64,000 nucleotides of DNA from Trichoplax sp. H2 (GCA_003344405.1 NOWV01000220.1:48203-112202), one strand, 5' to 3'. Positions 1-12,281 are shown, counted from the stretch's first letter. The notes: generated by a model from the letters alone, not told the origin. Translations and numbers: made by a program.

Positions 1-1561
1 TGACAAAATGTACTGCAGATAACGATGCAATGATTTTATTGAAGGTTATTGTACTTACTTTATCGCGATATATTGAAAGATACTGTATGACTATGACGTC
101 TTTGACTGTAAAATTATATGTGAATAAATGCGACTTATCAGCTTTCAAGTGTAATAATAATAACTGTTATCACAAGACGGTACGCTACGAAACTTTTTAC
201 ATACTGTTGTTAAACTCTTTGCTTACCGTAGTGCGCAAAACTCATCCTTTTTTTTCTATAGCATATGCTGATGTATTTCCATTTAGTTATGATTTTAGAT
301 TAGATAAGAAATAAAACATATGTACAAACATCTATGGTGAGGGTTGCTAGTCTCTAAAGCTAAAGAGTGAGATATCTTGACTAGCTTGTGTATGAACTAC
401 AAACACTACGGGAATCTTTTTCTGTGCAATGTTGCAGCATAAAAAACTTCACTCAATAATTGCAGATATATTAAATTCAATTTAGGAACATTAAGTAGAT
501 TGGATTTCAGCATATACCTTCTAAAAATTTGAATACATCAAAGATTTTGTAAGTGATCGCTTATACTTTTTAATTAAATGCTCAAGCCTTTTTTGTATAT
601 CACTGTCATGAGATAATCTGTTCATCCATCAATGCACACAGTATGTGAAAGTAATTTTCGAGATTGAGGTGTTCACATCACGCTTTGATATCTGCCGTTT
701 TGTTACCGAAATCTCAGGGCATAAATTTTATAGACATTTGTAAGCGCGTGGATATAGAGTAGTATTTAAGGCTGCTAAATAAAGGACGATATCCCAATCG
801 ATAGTCTAACTTATGCGCTGAAATATCATATTAGAATATAGTATTACCGGAGGACATCGGTACTAAATAACCTGAAATCGTTCAAGACAGATCATTTTGG
901 AATGATGAAATAATACCCTTATACGCGTACAATACAAATTCAATAATTACGACTGGCATGCTACACACAAAATGTTCTGCACATAATTATATTTATTTAT
1001 TAGTTACACATCTTTGATAAGAATGAGCAATTTGCAAGATTTGTACTTCCATCCTAAAGAATAGTAAACATACTTGTGTTACAGGTGTATTAGTCTGAAG
1101 AAGTACTGATAGTTGCTAAAATTTTGACTACAGTATTACGAAATGAGTAATACTGCATACCAGGATAGGTAGCTATACACAAGTCGATTATCCGAGAAGA
1201 CGGGTACTCATGATCGTATTGACCATCACCATAACAATGAAGAGGTATTCACTTTATTGCAAATACCTACCACCATCACTATTTTATATTTTAATTTCTA
1301 TAACGCAGAGAAAAAATCATTCATTAAAGCTATTTACAAAAACATTCGGAGTACTGTACGAAGACTGCAAATCTCTGTCCTTATTCTTGCTGCAGTTACG
1401 CAAAGATATGGTAGACTGGGCACAAAAACGTTGATCTTACTTCACTCCATTGCTAATGCCAGTAGTAAAGTTGCCAAAAATGACTACATTTGATAGAAGA
1501 TACTTTGTAAAGCTTTGATTATACGAATTATTCCGAAATGGTAATGTTAAATGTTGAAAAA
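1..1561. other. Intergenic sequence, no gene recognised
   Basis: AT-rich sequence with only short open frames (for example 30-314, 1210-1434, 1257-1493). None shows a recognisable domain, and none is flanked by consistent splice sites. It lies downstream of the 3' end of the minus-strand elongase gene and probably holds its 3' UTR. I see no RNA gene or clear repeat here. Confidence 0.6.
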
Positions 1562-2256
1562 CTACTCATTTTTCAGGCGTCGTTTAGTAAGATATGCTTT
1601 ATAATAAAAGTTACAGAAAAGCCACAGCATACTAAATCCATATATAACACCATAAAAACAGAAGCCATGATATAAATATCCTAAGGTGCTATGGGTTACA
1701 CCGATAATAAATTGTAAAATCTGCATTTCAGTCAATCTTTTCTTCCACGTCGGAGGATTTGCAGGGTCTAGTGCACACATACCATAGTAATAATACAAAA
1801 AAACATGAATTACAGAATTAATTCCTAAAGGTATGGCAATGGCAGGATACGGACAAAGGCGATAACCAAACTCGCTAAACAATACCATACTGGAATGATG
1901 ATAAACATGAAGGAACGACAGCTGTCGGTATTTTTTCTTCAAAATAATATATAGAGTATCCAGTAGTTCAACATTTTTACTAATCCAATACAGATAAAAT
2001 CCATAACGTAAATTCTCAACAGGTTTGGTAAGAAATGCCGATCCTCCTTGATAGGCGCCATAAAATGAAGACAGAGCTGTATATACACTCACAGCACTAC
2101 AGAAAAAATTATGAATAATAAGCAGCGGGCGCAAGCTAAAGGCTCGCATTCTGGAGGTTAAAGCTACAAGTAGCGGTAAGGAGATGAGGTAGATAAGGCA
2201 TGTCTTGAATGACACAAGCTGGAATATAGTTTTCCAGAAAATTTCCGATGTTATCG
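1562..2256 (-). CDS. Very-long-chain fatty acid elongase (ELO/ELOVL family), 3'-terminal exon
   Basis: This is a 3-ketoacyl-CoA synthase of the ER membrane that would condense malonyl-CoA with long-chain acyl-CoA. The exon gives 230 residues to the TAG stop at 1564-1562. It carries the family signatures in order: a LRPLLIIHNF segment, KNVELLDTLYIILKKK, the catalytic histidine box HVYHH (about 115 residues into the exon), an IHVFLYYYYGM segment, several hydrophobic membrane spans, and a basic C-terminus (TKRRLKNE) suggesting ER retention. An acceptor (ATTTTAG before 2256) sets the exon start in phase 1, so a short upstream exon with the initiator Met and some 20-40 residues is missing from the model. 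I could not identify it. The frame has a GTG at 2215 and an ATG soon after, but alignment to the family places both inside the first membrane region. I cannot tell which ELOVL subtype (substrate class) it is. Confidence 0.9.
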
Positions 2257-2969
2257 CTAAAATAGATTTTGAAAGAAAGGTATATATTATACAATTGTTT
2301 AAATGTTTGTTCTACAGGGGATTTTACTTGATACCTTGAGTTAGATAAGGTAAAATGTTTAAAGGGATAAGTAAAGTAATGTAATTCGTATAATTTTCAA
2401 TAATTTTATCTAAAATTTTAGATTAAACATGTTAAATCTATAAGATAAGTTGTCCCGGCTAGCTGTCACTGCGGTATCGTGATAATATAAGTATACGTTA
2501 GTACTTTAAAAGTTCACTAAAGTAATTAAACTTAATTGCTAGTCAGCTTTTTATGATAGCTAATTTAGTAGGTAAGATATAGTCGGTTAATATGAATGCC
2601 CCTGTACATTACAATGTTCTATTTCTAGCGGAGAGTTTGACTACTGTAATTTTCTACAAATTCAGTGAAGTCATTGGTAAAAGTGTCGTTTATTAAACTC
2701 TTGTTCGTACTACATGAAGCCTTCTCAATATTAGGTTAATGTTCACTATGATAAGAGATATTAACAAACGAATAATGAATAGGCGTTTCATTAGCAGTTT
2801 AATTTTTTATAAATGCATAAAGCGTAACCACCGACTGTCTTGATTACAAGTTATGATGTCGTGAGGTATTTAATTGGAATAAAGGCAAAAAAAGTATGCG
2901 TTGTAAAAGTTGATTATAAGGCCTTAGTCTAGAAAATCAGTACTAGATGCTGAACGCTAGAGAATTGGT

Positions 2970-3660
2970 CTTCAAGTAGTAAGAATGCATTTTGTATTTT
3001 ACTCGATTTTTCGCCATAATGTTTATACTGTAGATATCTGATTGGAAATTTTGAAAATTTCAAAGTACTAGACGATCTTGTCGAGATTTATTTAACAATA
3101 TTAACGGAATACTATATAATATCTTGACATTATCATATTCTGCCCTATCAATGACACATTTTCGTTGTATTCAATGACTTGTACATCCTAGCATTAAAGT
3201 AGCAAGGTTGCATTTTATATTTTGTTCGATTTCTTCGCCATACAGAGTCTTAGCTTGACTGTCGATTCTCATATTGATGGGAATTTGAAACGATTTAATT
3301 TTTATTGCCCTTCACTGCTCAAGTGTACCGGATATCGATCATGATGATTTGATGAATCTACATTGAACTACAGCAATATCATTAACAAGCTGGCGTAAAT
3401 TCGCTATCATTACGGTAGTGTTGACAGTTGATTATACTGTATATATACATACTGTAAGCCTGTAATGCTTATATATGGTGTACGGTATAGCTGATTGTCA
3501 ATTTCGAAAATGTTCAAGTATTAGACGATATCGCAGAAATTTTATCTAACACTATAAACACAATGCTATACGGTATCTTGACATTACAATATATTCTGCG
3601 CTATCAATGATGTATTTTGGTTGCATGCAATCACTTTATACTACATTTATAACCGCAACT
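2970..3660. repeat. Diverged tandem repeat, three units of about 220-235 bp
   Basis: Three units can be aligned by eye, with anchors at about 3037, 3271 and 3489. Each has a TGATTG-type start followed by AATTTTGAAAA-like sequence, an AGTACTAGACGAT / AGTATTAGACGAT block, and in units 1 and 3 TATCTTGACATTA, ATTCTGC(C/G)CTATCAATGA and a CAATGACTT/CAATCACTT end. Units 1 and 3 match best and unit 2 is more degenerate. There is no coding frame and no obvious terminal inverted repeat, so this looks like an old local duplication. Confidence 0.65.
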
Positions 3661-4451
3661 TGCCCATGATATCGATTCCAAAGTATTACATTAATTTGTC
3701 AGTGATGTTTGAAATCAAAGCAGTATGCAAGTGTAAGTTAGTACGTTTCAGCCAAGCTTGAATCCCTGATGCTATTGAGCCTTTCAATACTTCTGTTGCT
3801 TGATTACAGCGAGAGTAGAAATAGATGAGAAAATTGGATTCCCCTAATTTTATTGATTCCTTTGTGAAACAACCGTTCATCCTTGTACACTGTAGTAATT
3901 AGTCAATGCTAATCCAATGTATCTGTGTCTATACTATAGCTCCTAATAAATCTGCAGACGTCTAATCTTATCCCTTAATGGCTGGAAGTGAGACTATGTA
4001 CTGGAATATTACGTCTAGCAGACAAACGCAATTCTACTACCTTGGCGAGATTACCGTTGCTACAGCAACACCAAATCGACGGACGACTTGATGAACTGAC
4101 GCTGCGGCTACTGTAGGATAATCATTCTTACCGTTAGCTGTAGTGGACATTGAAGAATTGGCATAAGCAAGTTACGAATCTGTTGGCAAAGTTTTACGAT
4201 CAATCAAGCTTCAAATAGAGTCCTGTCTACTGTATATCCGATAATTATAACAAGCTGTTATGTCGTTTATTTCTGTTAATTGGCTATAATGTGGCTGCTT
4301 AAGTTGGCCAATTAGTCGCTCCAGTATGGCAAGTCTGCAAACTAGTTTATATCTTATTGTGGACGCTATTGCTGATATCAGTCACTATACTCTACTATAC
4401 TGTACTCTACTAACCGACGTACCAATCGGACATGGTATTCACTGTACTGTA

Positions 4452-4473
4452 GTACTGTACTGTTGTACAGTAC
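4452..4473. repeat. Perfect inverted repeat, GTACTGTAC / GTACAGTAC arms
   Basis: Two 9-bp arms, GTACTGTAC (4452-4460) and GTACAGTAC (4465-4473), are separated by TGTT. It sits about 120 bp upstream of the first TBL3 exon-1 copy in a stretch rich in TACTGTA words (4384-4473). The same motif family recurs upstream of GHITM and both GST genes. Confidence 0.8.
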
Positions 4474-4594
4474 GGCGTTCAATACGGTAGCAAAGCGAGT
4501 ACTTTGTATTGTGGCAAAACTTGCGCAATGGACTCCTCCGTCCTTACTGGTCAGATTCCGACTTGACCAGCTAGAAAAGGAAGCCGCATTCGTC

Positions 4595-4635
4595 ATGGCA
4601 GCTAGCGCAGCTTCTGTCCAGCTACTCAAGAAAGA
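4595..4635 (+). CDS. TBL3: TBL3 alternative first exon, copy 1
   Basis: ATG at 4595 opens 13 codons plus 2 nt (MAASAASVQLLKK + GA) up to a perfect GTAAGT donor at 4636. Joined to exon 2 at 5924 (C TAT TCC) the split codon becomes GAC (Asp), where the other two copies give CAC (His). Copy 1 lacks about 17 bp of the GC-rich motif present in the other two promoters. Whether it is used is unknown. Confidence 0.75.
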
Positions 4636-4887
4636 GTAAGTCTTAGCCTTACTTCGATACGATTTTATCCATCGTGTTGACATGATGTTGTGGCAAACAT
4701 GTTTACCAATAAGGTTGTCCTTACTTTTGTCTCTACTAGAAGTACTGGCTACTATCTCCAATGACTCAGTTCGATCACGGTTACAGTATAATAACACAAA
4801 ATACGTGCAAATACTATACAATTATTTGCTTATTAAAGTCCCATCTGGGACACTGCATTAAAGTCTGTACGATCGAGGTGTCGATCG

Positions 4888-4899
4888 GCTTGCGCAAGC
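4888..4899. promoter_or_regulatory. 12-bp GC-rich palindrome in TBL3 promoter copy 2 (NRF-1-like)
   Basis: GCTTGCGCAAGC is a perfect palindrome 76 bp upstream of the copy-2 ATG. It is followed at 4906-4914 by a second GTGCGCAGT element. Copy 3 has the same palindrome at 5269-5280, and copy 1 has only the TTGCGCAA core (4521-4528). TGCGCA pairs resemble NRF-1 sites of housekeeping promoters; that assignment is inference. Confidence 0.45.
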
Positions 4900-4974
4900 G
4901 TAGAGCGTGCGCAGTGGACTCCTCAGTCCTCACTAGTCTGACCTGACCGACTAGAAAAGGAAGGCTCATTTGTT

Positions 4975-5015
4975 ATGGCAGCTAGCGCAGCTTCTGGCCA
5001 GTTACTCAAGAAACA
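4975..5015 (+). CDS. TBL3: TBL3 alternative first exon, copy 2
   Basis: ATG at 4975 and the same 41-nt length and phase as the other copies (MAASAASGQLLKK + CA), followed by the GTAAGT donor at 5016. It differs from copy 3 by one residue (Ser4 versus Asn4). Reading frame, start, donor and leader are all intact, so it could serve as an independent promoter and first exon. Confidence 0.75.
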
Positions 5016-5345
5016 GTAAGTCTTAGCTTTACTTCGATACAATTTTATCCGTAGTATTGACATGATGTTGTGGCGAAAATATTTACCAATAAGGTTTCCC
5101 TTTACTTTTGTCACTAGTACAAGTACTAGCTACTATCTCCAATGACTCGGTTGGATCACTGTTACAGTATGATAACACAAAATACGCCCAAATGCTATAC
5201 AATTGTTTGCTTATTAAAGTCCCATCTGGGACACTGCATTAAAGTCTGTATGATCGAAGTGTCCATCTGCTTGCGCAAGCGTAGAGCTTGCACCATGTAC
5301 TCCTCACCGAGCTGACCTGAACTAGAAAAGGAAGCCTCATTCATC

Positions 5346-8300
5346 ATGGCAGCTAACGCAGCTTCTGGCCAGCTACTCAAGAAACAGTAAGTCTTAGCCT
5401 TATTTCGATACGATTTTATCCATAGTATTGACATAATGTTGTGGTAAAAATGTTTACAATATTCTTGAATCAGCCATCGAGTGCCCTATCTACCTCCATT
5501 AACTTGCTAATCCAGGATACTACTAGTTGATTTTCTAGCTGAAGAGATTGGTCCCACATGGAGTTATTTCTTAATTTTTATTGTACTAAGTAAAACGTAA
5601 CAAATAGCTAATGCACAATAAATCTGTCCTACTTGTTGCCAATGGATAATGACATTGTCCTTAAGTGAATGAGCAGATTGGGCAAAGTAGAAGTGTATTG
5701 GATTTCAATTCTTATTATTGTTATACTGTAGCAGTACGCAAACAAGCATACTGATCAAGATAATAGTCAGTGTAATTACGTAATATCATGATACCATGAT
5801 CTCGCTATCCTAAGTAGATCCTCGTTAGATTTATATGTTGCCAATTTAGGATGTGAATACAATAATTAAATGCTCATACCAACACTAAAATCGATATTTA
5901 TTGTGTTCTGATGGAATATGCAGCTATTCCGTCACATCGCATTTAGAGCCTATATTTACTGGTGGCACTCTCCAGGTATGCAAGCTTGGAACAAATTCGA
6001 TTTTACCTTAGCCTTTTCCTCTCTACCAGTGCCTTACACTAGTATTGTTGCGTAGAATAGAATTGTTATATGCCTATAACTTATGACTGAGCTATCGCTC
6101 ATTTCCTGCGTAGTTTTCCTCGTCTGCACAACATATCTTTTGTACCTTTGGCACCAAAGTCCAGGTGGTCGACATAAAAACTGGAGCAGTAACGACATCA
6201 TTTGATGAGGTAAGGGCCTTATAAATTTACATAAAAAATATTGAAATTTAAATCTTGGCTGCTACTTGAAAGTCATAATAGTTACCATCCTTTAATTTAT
6301 GAACTATGTAAATCGTTCCTTTTCAAATAGGATGAAGATATCATAACCTGTTTAGCTGTTACTCCTGATGATAAGGTCGTTGATAGTATTGGATAAGATC
6401 TTAGCTTCGATGTTTCATTATAGTAATTACAAATCTATCTATTAATAGCGTTAGAAATCCATCTGCTTATGTTATATGACTACTTTTACATATATTATAG
6501 TGGCTGTTAACATGCAGCCAAAATTTATTACTTCGACAATGGAATTGGCAGGAAAAGTCTTGTACTCGTGCTTGGAAGGTACTAATGTGTTGATCTAGAA
6601 CACTTTATTTTTGAAGCTGATTAACGTATCATCGTAAATTCACTTTCTATAGTCCGCACACGTAGGACCTGTGGTAGCCATGGAATTTGATGCTTCGTCG
6701 ACACTACTAGCAACAGGTAATTAAATGACACAGCTAAAAAGCCTTACCAACGTACACCAGTGTGACTTGCACTCATTCTCGTAATTTATATCATCTCAAA
6801 TTGTAGGATCCAGCGATAGCACTATAAAAATTTGGGATATCAGTAGTAATTACTATACTCATAACCTTAAAGGATCTCAAGGAGTTGTAAAGTAAGATGC
6901 AATACATCAAGTGAAGGAGAAGATAAGAGCTATGTCAATAATCTTGTTTATATTAATTCCTGAATTATAATCTGTTAATACAAGCACAATAAGCTTTCAT
7001 CCCGATCCTGCAATCCTACATTTATTTTCTGCTGCGGATGACTATAAAATTAGGCAGTGGGATTTGAAATCGAGCAAGTTCGTATATCATGACTTTGTTA
7101 GAATTTTCAGGTGTAATCAATTGTCAATTCAGTGACACTCATACTGTATTTCATTACTGTCATACTTTATTAGATGTATTCGTATCTTTGAAGGCCATTA
7201 CAGTTCTATATCAAGTTTAGCTTTTAGCCACGATGGTAAAACACTTTTAAGGTATTCACGATATCAGTAACAATATTGTACATAGCATGAATTCGCGATG
7301 CAAACACTCGATTCTAATACATGTTTTTATACCAAATATTCCACAGTGGTGGAAGAGATAATGTCGTCAATTTATGGGATATAGCTTCTAAAAGCCTACT
7401 TAAGACCATTCCAACATTCGAAGTTAGACGAATAATAAATAAAATGCATGTTATTGACTCATGAACGCTAACAATCACCATTGTTAACTTTCGAACTGAT
7501 AGATTGTTGAATCGGTCGTAGTCCTTCCGTCAGACATAAATTTTCCTGGCAAAGAAAGCAATAATTCTATGCATTATATAACCGTTGGCAATAAAGGTAA
7601 TGTCAGCCTAATTTACACTTTTTATTAAAATTAATTATGTAATAAATATTATGAAGTAACAACGTATTCTTTCTTATTGTTCTTGTGATACCATGTAGGT
7701 GTAATTCGCATCTGGAGGGCTAATGATAGTCGATGTGTTCATCAATTATCTCCATCGAACTTTTCAAATTCCGAATTGGCTGCTTTCACTCAGATATCAT
7801 ATCTGAAACCGACTAATTCATTGGCTTTAGTTACATTTGATCATAATGTGATGATTTACGATGTAGAAGACCTAAAATTAAAGAAACTGGTAATTTCTAT
7901 GATTTTGCTTTTAAATTTCGATGTGCTTTTTATTTATTTATGAATTTTTTTATTGAAACACCAGTTAATAGGCCATAATGACGAAATAGTGGACGCAAGT
8001 TTTGTGTGTAAAGACGATAGTCATATAGTGGTTGCAACAAATAGTCCCGATCTACGAATATTTCAGCATGCTACCATGAGTTGTCAAATGCTATTTGGTC
8101 ATACAGGTATTAAAGTTATGTTTTGATGGTAACCATTTTGACTACAATAACCAATTAAAATTTTGTTTTGACTTAGATACAATACTGTCCCTGGACGTAT
8201 CGTATGATAGACAACTGATCGCTACATCTTCTAAAGTATTTATCATAGCGTAATTTTGTTTTTGGGAGTTTACGGATAAGTTAATTCGCATGTCTAACCA

Positions 8301-11300
8301 TTCAATATGTTGACAGGATCATACAATAAGAGTTTGGAAGGCGTTTCATGACTCTTTTCGATGTGTTGCAGTTGCTTCTGGCCATACTTCCGCAGTACCT
8401 GCAGTTGCCTTTTCAAGGTTGGTGTCAAATTGTTTGAGCTTTTTTATTGCAGCATTTTGTAGAAGTTGCCCTTCACTAACGTGGTATGAACATCATGCAG
8501 ACGTAGCGATACGTTCATTGTCAGTGGAAGTAATGATTATACTATGAAAGTTTGGACTTTACCTGCTAGTTTCGATGAGGTATGGTTTAAGTTTTACAAA
8601 TTAGTTAAATACCGTATGTACTATTGTACTGTTGTTTTTTTATACGTATGTAATCATAGAAATCTTTGTGATTAATGCAACTAATATCGACGACCGAATT
8701 CATTTCTAGGAGAATGTACAGTCTTTAACAGCTACTGTAACAGAAATAAGCCATAAGAAGGTAAGCTCTCGATTTTGCAAAGTGATAGTGATGTAGCTGT
8801 TACCATTTAGTTAGTAGATCGAAGATAGATATTCTGAAATAACTACCAAAATTAGCATGCAATTTTATCTTGTTTGCAATTTTTAATACTATATTAAAAT
8901 GCTGTTAAGGATATTAACTCCATTGATGTATCACCAAACGATAAGCTAATTGCCACAGCATCTCAAGACAAAACTGCAAAAGTAAGGTTATATAGTCAAT
9001 TACACCTCGTATGACTGATAGCCTTCCTTACTATCCTACTTATTGACATTGTTTAACATAGGTATGGCTCGTTTCTGATGGATCACTGCTGGGAAGTTGT
9101 GTCGGTCACAAACGAGGGTTGTGGTCTGTACAATTTTCTCCCATAGATCAGGTAATTGATGCGACCCGTTCGTTAACGTTAACAGCATATTCAGCTTTTT
9201 TATGTGCTTACTATTGTATTTATTCGCCTTTAGTGTATCGCAACGTGTTCAAGCGATTCTAACATTAAGATTTGGTCTGTTATCGACTTTACTTGTGTCA
9301 AGGTTATTCTTTCATTCAGTACTTCATTTGCCTTACACGTAACTTAATGCGTACGTCATAGGAAACCTAATTCATGAGATGTTGTAAATTGTAGACTTTT
9401 GAAGGCCATTCTAACTCTGTACTTAAAGTAAGCTTTGTAACTCGGGGGATGCAGCTGTTGTCAAGGTATAGACTAGTCAATAACATTGATAAGTTAAGAT
9501 TGGCAGTATTTTAAACAGTCAATACTATCGCTACGATGATTGAACGGTTTTTAATTTTTAATGTCTTTGGTTGAACTATGTAATCAAGTGACTCTGATGG
9601 GTTAATTAAGTTATGGACAATTAAAAGCAATGAATGTGAAAATACTTTTGATCATCACACAGATAAGGTAATTCACTACAATGCTATATCCAAGATGGCA
9701 TTTTTTTTACTACCGTTGTTATTTAATTTTAATTCTCTGTATTAAATTTATAAAGCATAAACATTAATAAATCTATTGTGGAATTTTTATTGGCTGTCAC
9801 TAGGTATGGGCTATAAAGCCTAACTCTACGGAAGAATACTTTGTATCTGGCGGTGCTGATTCAAGTTTAGCTATATGGAAGGTGATAAAACGGTAGCAGA
9901 TCATGAAATGAAATGCTGTCCTTATGTATTAAATTTACTAATTTTAAAGGATATGACCGCTATTGAAAGAGAAAAGAAAATTGCTGAGGAAGAGGAATTA
10001 ATAGCAAAGTATAGCTTAGACGCCTTTTGTTGTGTTCATGCATATATAGTAGTATCCTTTATAAAATTTACATTATTGCTATCTTAGGGAGCAAGAATTA
10101 TCAAATCTTTTGCATGCTAAGAAATTTACAGAAGCTCTCAATATGGCTATTGGTTTAGAAAAACCCTTCCTAACCTTGACAGTTGTCAAAAGTAGGTGGA
10201 AGTAGATGCAATCTTGAAACCTATTAGAAGAATATGAAATGTTTAAGATTTAATTTTATTTTATATCTCAGCTATTCTCGATCAACCGGACGGTCTGGAA
10301 AGTATCGATAACGTTATTCAAAAATTAGATAAGAAGCACGTAAATACAATATTCCAGTATTTGTCGACTTGGAATACTAATGCTAAGCATTCAAGGGCTG
10401 CTCAAATTGGTTAGTTTGTCTCTCCTTCATCATAAATGCCAAAATGTTCCTTCATTGACGGTAACTAATGTTATCCTTATTATTTCATTTTATTATTTAG
10501 TTTTATCTATAATTCTTAAGAATACGATACCTGAGGATTTAATTAAAATGCCAAGCATGCAGACCACTTTAGAAGCGCTTATACCATATACAGGTAATTC
10601 AACGAACGGCATCGAATTTAGAGTGTACTGCTATTTGCTATATCTTATTACGAGTATAATACTAAGAATTTTCTCAAATTGATAGAACGTCATTATCAAA
10701 GGCTCGAGCGACTGTTAGAGGTAATCTTCGTTATCGTAGTAGCTAACCTGGTGTATTTTAGTATGCATAAAATTAAATTTTATCTTTGCGTTTTGATTTC
10801 TGTAGCAAAGCTATTTCATAGAATATACCTTACAGTGTATGAATTCAGCAACATTTTCACTTACTAACGGGTAGGGAAATATATGATAGTGCAGTTTAAA
10901 CAAGCTGTACAAAAGTTTAGGTTCATATTTTTTTCCACCTTGTATGTAAATCGTTTTATTATCGATCGTATTAGTAATGATATCACGAAAATGGAAGTCA
11001 CTGATCTTACAGTCAAGGAAATACCAGAAAATAAGTTAACTGAAACACTCGAGAATGGTGCAAGTGATACTGTAGATGCGAATACAGCTACATTGGACGC
11101 AATGGAAAGTTTGAAAAATGACGCTTCGGATACCGTTCTAACTAGTAAAAGACAGCCTACTACTGTGAATGTAAGTCATCTAATATTACGGTGCTATTGC
11201 TCAAAAGTAAATCTTCAGTTATAAAGCACAGGCAAGTAATGTTCACTGTTATATCAACGAAGGGAAATTACGATGGGAAGAATGATGAAACAATTAAGCA

Positions 11301-11367
11301 AAAGAGGAAATCCCGCGACGTAAAGGGACGAAGCAAAAAGAAAAAGGCCACGATTGCAAATATTTAA
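5346..11367 (+). CDS. TBL3: TBL3/UTP13, WD40 protein of the small-subunit (U3) processome
   Basis: Nucleolar tandem beta-propeller protein of the UTP-B complex in 18S pre-rRNA processing. Exons with agreeing phases: 5346-5386 (or copies at 4595, 4975), 5924-5975, 6114-6209, 6331-6375, 6501-6578, 6653-6716, 6807-6891, 6985-7077, 7174-7251, 7347-7422, 7503-7596, 7699-7889, 7965-8106, 8177-8235, 8317-8417, 8501-8579, 8710-8760, 8910-8981, 9062-9151, 9234-9302, 9395-9465, 9589-9667, 9804-9881, 9950-10008, 10088-10191, 10272-10409, 10501-10593, 10686-10720, 10916-11170, 11263-11367 (about 890 aa). WD signatures include STIKIWD, NVVNLWD, HTIRVWK, YTMKVW, NIKIWS, LIKLWT. The Utp13 C-terminal domain (about 630-771) has STWNTN and EALIPYT. 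An acidic then Lys/Arg-rich tail (KGRSKKKK) may be a nuclear signal. Least certain: the 10916 acceptor and last two exons. Donors after 6375 (GTCGTT) and 7077 (GTTCGT) are weak, but phase requires them. Confidence 0.95.
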
Positions 11368-12281
11368 CCCGATCTGTAATCAGTTAGTGAGCGTTTGCAC
11401 TTTCATCATAATGGTGCTGCTCAGCAATGAGCGAATGATGTATACTAGGCAATTGAATTCGTAGCTGTTATTTTAAATGTACATATAATTTTTTTGGAAA
11501 TCATATTTTGAATTGACAGATACTGTTTTATTAGTATCAGATATGGTATCAAATTTAAGAGGTTATCTTGTATCTCCGGTATATTCTTTCAAGCAGATGT
11601 TAATAATTTCGACACTATGAAAAGAGGTAAAACCAAATTTTACTTGCATGCATAGTTTTTAGTGTTTATACATCACACCCTCATCTATTACTACGGAAGC
11701 CAGAATAAAATGAATAACGATCTACGCGAAATGTGAAGTTTGTTTGTTTGTCATATATCATGCATAAATGAAAAGTGATAAGATCTGAATTTTTAATATC
11801 CAAGTTGATGATATAATAAAAAGTTATGAAATGCATATTTACATAATAGTTTTCATAATTATCCATCAAGGTTTTTGTCTGTATCATGAAACTATAAATG
11901 CTGATACAGATATGACAATATCTGCAATTTTACGATATCCCAAAATGTACAATAGAACTTGCTTGTGGTTTCTAGTAGCAGGTAAAAGAAAGCAACAATA
12001 TAAGAATAATTTTAAAGCAATGTCTATTGGTATTCTAATTGAAATCTGACTCGAGAACGTTTCAAGAACGTAAAAGCTATATTGAGTACATATAAACTGT
12101 CGAATTGCATTAAGGCAGTTTCTGTCACGTACCATTTGATCGGGAATTTCTGAAATGCATGATATAAGTTATATGAGTTAGTGATGCTCAATTATAATTA
12201 TTCAAATTCCTACTGTACATTTTAAAATATCCCAGAGCAAATAAGAATGCTAAAGTCATAGATAAATTTGCTATCACTTTA
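11368..12281. other. Short intergenic region between convergent TBL3 and WDPCP 3' ends
   Basis: Both genes end here tail to tail (TAA at 11365-11367, TAG at 12284-12282), so the segment must hold both 3' UTRs. An AATAAA at 11815-11820 could serve TBL3. Overlapping open frames at 11681-11887, 11831-12049 and 11884-12135 show no recognisable content. Confidence 0.6.

Larger units (their letters stand above)
2257..4519. other. Intergenic region between the divergent elongase and TBL3 genes
   Basis: About 2.2 kb between the elongase 3' exon (minus) and TBL3 (plus). It should hold the elongase first exon and promoter, which I could not place. A diverged three-unit tandem repeat (2970-3660) and a GTACTGTAC/GTACAGTAC hairpin (4452-4473) are annotated separately. 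The open frame at 3686-3880 has no recognisable content. Confidence 0.6.
4520..5456 (+). repeat. Tandem array: three copies of TBL3 promoter plus first coding exon
   Basis: Units run about 4520-4887, 4888-5268 and 5269-5456 (the last truncated). The initiator ATGs are at 4595, 4975 and 5346, spaced 380 and 371 bp. Each unit has a proximal promoter with a TTGCGCAA core, a conserved ACTAGAAAAGGAAG leader, a 41-nt coding exon, and the first part of intron 1 starting GTAAGTCTTAG. Copies 1 and 2 also share about 240 bp of intron, including TCCCATCTGGGACACTGCAT. By eye they are roughly 85-90% identical, with substitutions spread through coding and non-coding parts. Open frames on the minus strand here (4378-4821, 4923-5114, 5195-5434) are antisense by-products of the array. 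Confidence 0.93.

Noticed and set aside
4378-5434. Three minus-strand open frames sharing similar protein strings
   Set aside because: They share sequence only because they are antisense to the TBL3 promoter/exon array. Plus-strand start codons, donors and phase agreement with exon 2 show the real coding direction.
9875-10087. Open frame of 70 codons on the plus strand
   Set aside because: It begins within TBL3 exon 23 in a different frame, runs through intron 23 and then coincides with exon 24. The spliced model explains it better.
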